64,000 nucleotides of DNA from Gnetum montanum. Lineage: Eukaryota; Streptophyta; Gnetopsida; Gnetales; Gnetaceae. Below, one piece after another: positions 61,120 to 64,000 of this stretch. The stretch's first letter is position 1. Each line of letters starts with the position of its first letter. The notes beneath the pieces were generated by a model, which did not search any database, was not told the origin of the DNA, and was given only the letters and a program-made list of their open reading frames with translations. The stretch lies in NCBI GenBank assembly GCA_015680685.1, contig MNCI01014694.1:687326-751325 (forward strand). The letters are read 5' to 3'. The translations under genes and the position numbers were made by a program.

Positions 61120-61375
61120 AGATAGTCCAAAATGACATTAAACTACCACATGTCTGCAATGACATAAAACTAGCCACGGTCAGAAATGGCCAGTCTACCA
61201 AGAAACCCACCAATATCATTTGAAATTTCCCTCATCTGCACGTGGCCTGAGATGGCCTTAAACTAGTGCGTGGGGCCCAAAATGGCCTTAAACTATAACA
61301 TCAAGATTATAGTCTGTCATGAATTTAAACTGACACACAAGTACACATGGCCCGGAATGGCCCTAAACTAGAGCA
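61120..61375 (+). repeat. Motif array E1, about 6 units
   Basis: TCTGCAATGACATAAAACTA, GGCCTGAGATGGCCTTAAAC, GGCCCGGAATGGCCCTAAAC and others. It follows gag-pro by about 40 bp, as in A and B. Bases 61376-61818 hold AT-rich sequence without a gene. Confidence 0.75.
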
Positions 61376-61818
61376 CTTTCTTACGTTTGCCTTCTCTTAA
61401 TTCAGGTTCAGTCTTCGAAGCTATGCTTACATTGTTGTGTTATTAATTATAGTTTTTCTTCACATTCCCCTTTTCACAATTATCCTTCAATTACAATTAC
61501 ATTCCTACTGGCATCCCTACTTCGTGCATTACACTTAAACAACAAAACAAACCAAAACATTTTACATTGTTGCATCGTGTTTACATTTAAACAAAAATAG
61601 CCAAAAGAACAAAAAGATTTCCACTTTAAATCCACATTTGTCAGTGTTCAAACAAACTCAAAATTCAAATAAAAATAATAATATATATATAGTCATATAC
61701 AGTTGGACAATTATAATTGTTAACTGATTCCATTCATCAATTCATGTACAACCCAAGGCAAAACATTCATTTTACGACTCATGTAAAAATATGAGCCATG
61801 ATAATATCAAAATGAAAA

Positions 61819-64000
61819 CTAAACATCAGGGTCGAGAGGGCTGTCCCCTTCAGATTCTCCAGCACCATGGGTCCCCACTCTGCTGGGGCCACCTTCTTGA
61901 ACATCATCATCGCCCTGACCCTATGAAAAGGTAAAAGAAAACAATCAACACAAAAAGAAAAGAGAAAAATCCCAAACTTTATTGAATGAACAAAATTCAC
62001 AAGAATAAACTGCTTACCGTAGGAGCCCCCCCTAAACCGAATTCCAACTAACGGAGAATTTCTTCCTCAGAGACACTAGCCCAGTCAGTCCCATCGAGGC
62101 CCAGATTGACGTTCGCTAAGTCCTTCCCTTTGTCAACTGCCGACCATGTGGGACGTTTTAAGGGAAATTCACCCACAGAGACCTCCCCAGAAGCAATCGT
62201 AATTACCCTCTTGGGTGATTCCATCTCAACTATGGTATGCTTGGCAAATGTATCAAATGCAGAGCGTAGACCCAAACCCTCTACGAACATCTCAAGCTGA
62301 CGCTTCTCTATAGATACCTCTTTTAGCAATTTCTTATAATGATACTTATGGGTCTTTTTGTCTTGACCCCACTTCCACACCTTAGAAGCGAAAGCCTTCC
62401 AATCCTGACACTTGAGGTTTAGTAAATCTATCTGGGCCTTACGCTCTGCTAACTCCTGAGTCAGTGACACGTGACGATTCAGCAAGTTCCAATATCTGGT
62501 ATAAGTGATCTCGGAAGTTCACCAAGAACGATCACCTATTAATCTGGTCGAGGCGAACTCATAACAAGATTTAAGATCATCACGTTCGCCCGATAACTCA
62601 AAAACCTCTCTTTCCCTTGCCTGGATCTGCAACCATAGCTGTTCAATGGAGCACCTACAGGTCCAAAGTGATTTGGCGTTATGCACAAGACATTCCACCA
62701 CCTCATCATAGACTTGTCTTGATACTTGTTCAACTTCTAGCAGTAGCGTAGGCAAGCTGTCAATACAAATAGCCTCAGACAGATCCCACTTTAGTTTAGC
62801 CCCTACCCACACAAAAAGAACAAGCATTAGACCTAAGATGGTGAAAAAAAGAATGTGAAAATTGAAGGAAGCAAAACGCTTGAGACATCTGTACCTATTT
62901 TAGGGTGAGCTTGCTAAATACGTTTGACCACCTCGTCAACGATACTGGTGACAAAATCCATTTTGCTTGGCATTTCAGTCCAAGTAAACAGTTCATGAGT
63001 ACGCGATGGATTGGCTTCAGTGGTCGTTTTAGGGGGAACCTCTATCATAGGCACTTCTAACCGCATGGTAGGAATCGTCCTAGTTTCAATATCTTCGTCT
63101 GGAAGCGATAAAAAATGTAAAATTAAAACACCAAATAATGGAAACAATGATTCATAGGGCAACACAATAAAACAAAAAAATATCGGATTCTTTATTTCCT
63201 TCCTGGTTCGGAGGCTCGCCAAGGTCTACTCTTCCTCTGAGGAAGCCATCAAACATTTCATCAACACCATCATAGTCATCGACCAATTCTGTCTCCATGG
63301 TGTCTTTCACCAGTTCTTCAGTCACTTCCACCTGATCTTTGTCGACCTCTTCCTCCTCAATTAAATCTGTTGGGACTTCCTCCTCCTCAATAATAGTTTC
63401 TAGCTCCTGTCTTCTCACTTCTGGAGTCAACTCTGAAGACATTCATAGATCCAACATTAGTTTCATGTAAATGATCAAAAAGAAAAAAATGAATAAGATG
63501 AAAATAACGATAATGACAATAAAACAAGTGCATCAAGCTTACTTACCTCGTGCAGGCATTTTAAATCATATACTTTTCAGCCTTGGCTCTTCTACAATTG
63601 GGGCCACCTCTCTAGGACATTCGTGCTTCTGAACCTTTGATTTGGCTTTCCCGATGGTCTCCTTGATCACCCGATCAGCCCTCCTAGCAGTGTAGGGCAT
63701 GTTGTCTAGTTCCAACCCCATGCTATCACGTGTATGGATTGAACCACCAGATGACCCCTCTGTTGTGACGGAAACTAATTCATCGATCCCCTTGGATGCA
63801 TCTTGAGACTTAGCTACCTCGAATAAATGGTTAATCCATGGGCGAGATAATTGAGTACGATCCCATAAAACATATTTTTTATCTGCATGAACCACCAAAA
63901 ATTCGACTAGGCGACATAGATAACCGGCGAAGAATGTGAAAGTAAAATGGGATTGTGCCTCAACGTTTGAACGCAACCGCACTATCTCCCCATGGAAACC
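61819..64000 (-). pseudogene. Antisense multi-exon gene of element E, exons 4-8 (5' part outside window)
   Basis: Exons in transcript order: e4 from the edge to 63547 (donor GTAAGTAAG), e5 63432 to about 63199 (donor mutated), e6 63098-62895 (donor GTACAG), e7 62802-62018 (donor GTAAGC), e8 61920-61819 ending in TAG. Introns 63433-63546, 62803-62894 and 61921-62017 have clear GT and AG ends; the last has a long pyrimidine tract. Exon 4 carries HFTFTFFAGYLCRLVEFLVV and QLSRPWINH. Exon 5 is Glu/Asp-rich. Exon 7 has KLKWDLSEA, DSLPTLLLEVEQVS, QDWKAFASKVWKWGQ and KKTHKYHYKKL, heptad-like and charged. Exon 8 is Gly/Asp-rich. Three in-frame stops. Homologous to A and B; the FCP1-like exons would lie outside the window. 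Confidence 0.8.

Larger units (their letters stand above)
55062..64000 (+). mobile_element. Element E: Tat/Ogre-like retrotransposon, right end outside window
   Basis: 5' LTR 55062-56562, PBS 56568-56584, leader with a hairpin array, gag-pro 57081-61079, motif array 61120-61375, antisense gene from 61819 to the edge (minus). Pol and the 3' LTR lie outside. Inserted in antisense exon 4 of element D; the five bases before it are ACTCT. gag-pro lacks indels, so E is among the younger copies. Confidence 0.88.

Noticed and set aside
62048-62485. Charged 145-codon frame as a separate host coiled-coil gene
   Set aside because: It is part of exon 7 of the antisense gene of E; homologous segments occur in A and B in the same order.

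Overview
This window is plant intergenic DNA made almost entirely of nested, decayed LTR retrotransposons. I see no host gene, rRNA or tRNA gene, CRISPR array or bacterial feature. Polymerase motifs, 5-bp target duplications, TG...CA LTR ends and GT-AG introns indicate a plant with a large, retrotransposon-rich genome; the species cannot be read from the sequence.

Layout. Element A (+, 1-22123) is cut by the left edge and carries a 6.5-kb reverse-oriented, apparently non-coding LTR element (10874-17367) inside its reverse transcriptase. A remnant of a different Ty3/gypsy element, C, lies at 22124-22514 and resumes at 41760-45912. The complete 19.2-kb element B (+, 22520-41754) sits inside C's protease with the target duplication ATGCA. 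Element D (minus strand) begins with its 3' LTR at 45913 and runs to 55061. There element E (+, 55062 to the right edge) is inserted into it.

A, B, D and E belong to one Tat/Ogre-like family: gag-pro in one frame, pol with RT, RNase H, a second archaeal-type RNase H and integrase, PPT AAAGAGGGGCCAT, PBS close to TGGCGCTAGAAGGAGGG. Their shared order is LTR, PBS, gag-pro, motif array 1, antisense gene, motif array 2, pol, motif array 3, 3' UTR, PPT, LTR.

The main discovery is the antisense gene. Between gag-pro and pol, on the strand opposite to the element, all four copies carry a multi-exon gene. Element A shows about eight exons; seven GT-AG-like introns recur at matching positions in other copies, and exon 1 (119 bp) and exon 2 (449 bp) have identical lengths in B and D. 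Exon 2 resembles an FCP1/NIF-type HAD phosphatase fold with its catalytic aspartates replaced; the C-terminal half is charged and probably coiled coil. Because it is antisense, its introns are not spliced from genomic element RNA and can survive retrotransposition. A consensus 3' splice site 12-14 nt before the pol ATG in A, B and D suggests that the sense transcript removes the whole region as an Ogre-like intron, which would place the antisense gene inside a sense intron.

Short diverged repeats with core GACCTTAAACTAGCA mark nearly every module boundary. Most broken codons are TAG or TGA, as expected from cytosine deamination of methylated DNA. All copies here look inactive.
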